Source: Lanius collurio (lineage: Eukaryota; Chordata; Aves; Passeriformes; Laniidae). From it: 64,000 nucleotides of DNA. The notes beneath the pieces are model-generated. The model was given only the letters and a program-made list of their open reading frames with translations. It was not told where the DNA came from and searched no databases. Below, one piece after another: positions 61,727 to 64,000 of this stretch; position 1 is the first letter of the stretch, and each line of letters opens with the position of its first letter. The stretch is taken from assembly GCA_020086605.1 (NCBI GenBank), contig JACBWW010000020.1:12249332-12313331 (forward strand). Direction: 5' to 3'. The translations under genes and the position numbers were made by a program.

Positions 61727-63386
61727 GTATAGGCAAACATAGATACACCTTGTCTCCCTATATATTTTAGTAAAGCTCATTGAAATAAATCTTTTATCAT
61801 ATAGTTGTGCAGGAAATACAAACACCCCAAACACCTTTTAGCATTTATCTATATTTTCTTCTTTTATTTGGGGATGGGTAGGTGGATGTTATGTTTCAAG
61901 AACTGTTGTACAATTTTGTAAGGTCATTATTAAATATATACATGTGTTAGATTTAAGTTTTAAAAAAATTAAACAAATGCTTCATCAGAAAAAATGTTTT
62001 CATTGAACTAGATATACTGCTTTTCAGCCATTGTGGGTCAATTTTCTGTTACATTTTCCAAGGCAAGGTCACAGAGGTTTCTGATTGTCCTTTCCACTGG
62101 GTCCACTGATCTTCTGCATCACACACCAGCCACTAGAATTTACAAACTAGAGACCCGTGGGCAGTTAAGAGTTAAATTTATTTTTGATTTTACGTGTTGA
62201 AATTTAGCTAAGACAATGTAGGATTGTGGTTTATTCTTGAAACAGTAATGCTCACATTCACCTGATCGGACTGTCAGTTTTCAGTTTATGAACAGGCAGG
62301 TAGGAATGACCTGTGGACAAGCTCAGACTGAAATCAATTTCAATTTTAAAAAATTATTTCAATTAAAGAAAAAAATTAACCAGAAAAACAATTTTATTCA
62401 CTCATCCTTATAATTAAAGTGCCAAAATCTAAAATTCAGAACTCTTCTGTATATAGCACAACCTTGACTTACATATGCTTACAGCATTTTTAAATAAGAA
62501 TCAAGCTTAATATCCTTATGAAGAATGAACGGCTTTAGTTTCTGTACCTTTTTTATTTTTTAATTGAGATAAAATAAACAAATATATTATATTGGATTCG
62601 AGCTTGAAGAGAGCTGAGTGTCATTAAGAAGCAGATTACTACTTTCATAGCCTTAAAACTTTTTTGTAGTTCAGAGGAGTCTAACTTCTACTCTGCTGAC
62701 TTCATTAGAAACATGGAACATTTTGCTGCAATATCAGAGCTTGGGTGGGAAATGGCCAAAAATGCATCAGCTGGTCATCAGCATTTTCACAGGAAAAGGA
62801 AAAAGAGAAAAGCTTCCAGGAGAAAAATAGGATGCTGTTTCAGCTTGAATCACACTGCAAGAACTCAAACACTCATTAAACTGAAAGCAACAATTTTGCA
62901 GAGTTTAGCTCAAAATACCAATCATTTCATTGGCTTTGTCATTCTCACAGAAACGAGGAAGTCCTCAGATGCTAACTGTAATCTTTCGCACCTTATCAGT
63001 ACTCCACAATAGACACTTAATAACATGACTGATCAGGAATGGATTTTAACCCCAGAATTAATAAGGCTCTGAAATTCTTCAGTGAATAATTTAGGATTCT
63101 CAACAGCTATTCATTAAATTGGTGCATTTTTCATAGATAGATGTAGAATATAATGGAGTTAGGGACTCAGGGGCAGATCTGGAAAAACTTTTCAGAGCCA
63201 AATTCTCTCTTGAAACCAGAACTCCTTTCTACGCTATCTCAGTTACTTCCTAACTCTGAAGCATTCTATCCCCACAGGCATTTTATGTTTTAATATGAAA
63301 TTCCTGTCAGTTCTTAGGGTTTTGTTGGTGGGAAAGTCTAGAATCTCCATCATCTTGCAAGCACCAAGCAGTTTAGTGCTCAACTC
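61727..63386. other. Unique AT-rich non-coding DNA
   Basis: No gene or repeat is recognised. A 99-codon frame at 62713-63012 is lysine-rich and without motif. Confidence 0.6.
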
Positions 63387-63664
63387 TGTCAGGACCCAGG
63401 AGCACAGTGAGGGTATTGCCTGAACGGCGTTTATTTCCTCATGCAGCTGCTGGTAAATTGGTCTGCTGGTGGGAGGTGGAGAAGGATCACGTCTCCATCA
63501 GTTGTTGGGATGTTTCCTTCTTGTATTAAACTGCTTTCATCTTGATTTGTGAGTATTTCTTGCTTGTGCCCTTCCACAAGGAAAGGGGCAGGGGTTGTAG
63601 AGAGGAAACAGAAAGCAGGTGGCTGGGTGGGAACTTCGCTGCTGGCTGGGTTCAACCCACCACA
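63387..63664 (+). mobile_element. Partial ERVL-like LTR, 3' half
   Basis: The 3' end GGCTGGGTTCAACCCACCACA at 63644-63664 is a characteristic avian LTR terminus. The poly(A) signal ATTAAA at 63525-63530 is followed by a CTGCTTTCATCTTGATTTG block that matches the R/U5 layout of the ERVL LTRs in this window. The right flank is GCAGG. No matching duplication is found on the left, where TGTCAGGACC at 63387 is the best candidate start. At 278 bp the element is either truncated or a short variant. It contains no internal viral sequence. Confidence 0.65.
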
Positions 63665-64000
63665 GCAGGAAATATTTAACATTCTAAAGTGTAATAGTAC
63701 AATTCTCAAGGCAAGGAAGCAAAGACAAAGGACTTCTGACTTAGAACTTCTGCTTGGTAGGTAACAGAGTAAATTTCTTCAGTGCTTCCCCCAGTGCAAT
63801 ACCTACAGCAGAGTGGTATTTAAAAAAAGTAATAATTTCACCAACACTGTAGTTTTGAATTGCCTCACATAACAAACAGTTATTCTAACTGCAGTATTGG
63901 AAGCACATAAATAAGATGACACCTACACCAGGGCCTAGAAAAGATTCCTGACCTTAAACCAAAAAGCAAGTCCTCAAACTGCTGCCAAGCTTGTTACCAC
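63665..64000. other. Unique AT-rich non-coding DNA at the window edge
   Basis: Nothing is recognised in the last 336 bp. Confidence 0.6.

Noticed and set aside
1..64000. tRNA genes, ribosomal RNA and CRISPR arrays
   Set aside because: No cloverleaf-capable segment with A/B box pairs, no rRNA-like block and no regularly spaced identical repeats were seen on reading. Small hairpin RNAs cannot be judged by eye.

Overview
This is eukaryotic, bird-type nuclear DNA. No protein-coding gene can be supported anywhere in the 64 kb. The sequence is AT-rich and non-coding, and the open frames found by translation are short, unrelated to each other and of the size expected by chance. The bird assignment rests on the interspersed repeats. 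There are CR1 LINE fragments on both strands, several with the typical CR1 3' end (an ATTCTRTGATTCT-like tail), and solo LTRs of the avian ERVL kind with ends such as GGTTCAACCCACCACA. Several LTRs look like ones I associate with songbirds, so a passerine is the best guess. That last step is recall of family appearance, not a database match.

Layout: 1-22 kb is mostly unique DNA with two CR1 copies (1650-2915 and 4227-4770), a weak LTR-like remnant near 9.6-9.95 kb and a short protein-like open frame on the minus strand at 12.5 kb. A GC-rich solo LTR lies at 22431-23037. The 23-27.9 kb stretch is AT-rich with homeodomain-like motifs that could be a conserved non-coding element, followed by a possible spliced exon. 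A repeat-dense block runs from 27.9 to 32.4 kb: an LTR with a perfect 6-bp target duplication, an ERVL LTR, and two CR1 fragments. About 10 kb of unique DNA follows.

A minus-strand solo LTR with a perfect 6-bp duplication lies at 42508-43014. At 44.55-46.4 kb one LTR (5-bp duplication GCCAG) is inserted at the very end of an older LTR. At 47.9-49.06 kb a CR1 is split by a 716-bp insert with a 6-bp duplication, followed by a short LTR-like element. Unique DNA then runs to 60.4 kb, broken by one small CR1 tail. At 60.5-61.7 kb a second copy of the 27.9-kb LTR sits inside an old ERVL LTR. A partial LTR lies at 63.39-63.66 kb.

The window therefore looks like a gene desert or a long intron. Its history can be read as layers of insertion: old CR1 and ERVL elements hit by younger LTR elements, nearly all reduced to solo LTRs with no gag, pol or env left. 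The most interesting item is the LTR family present twice, at 27943-28711 and 60509-61388, for which I have no name. Both copies keep most of one reading frame, with a length difference of exactly 111 bp (37 codons), although one copy has an in-frame stop.
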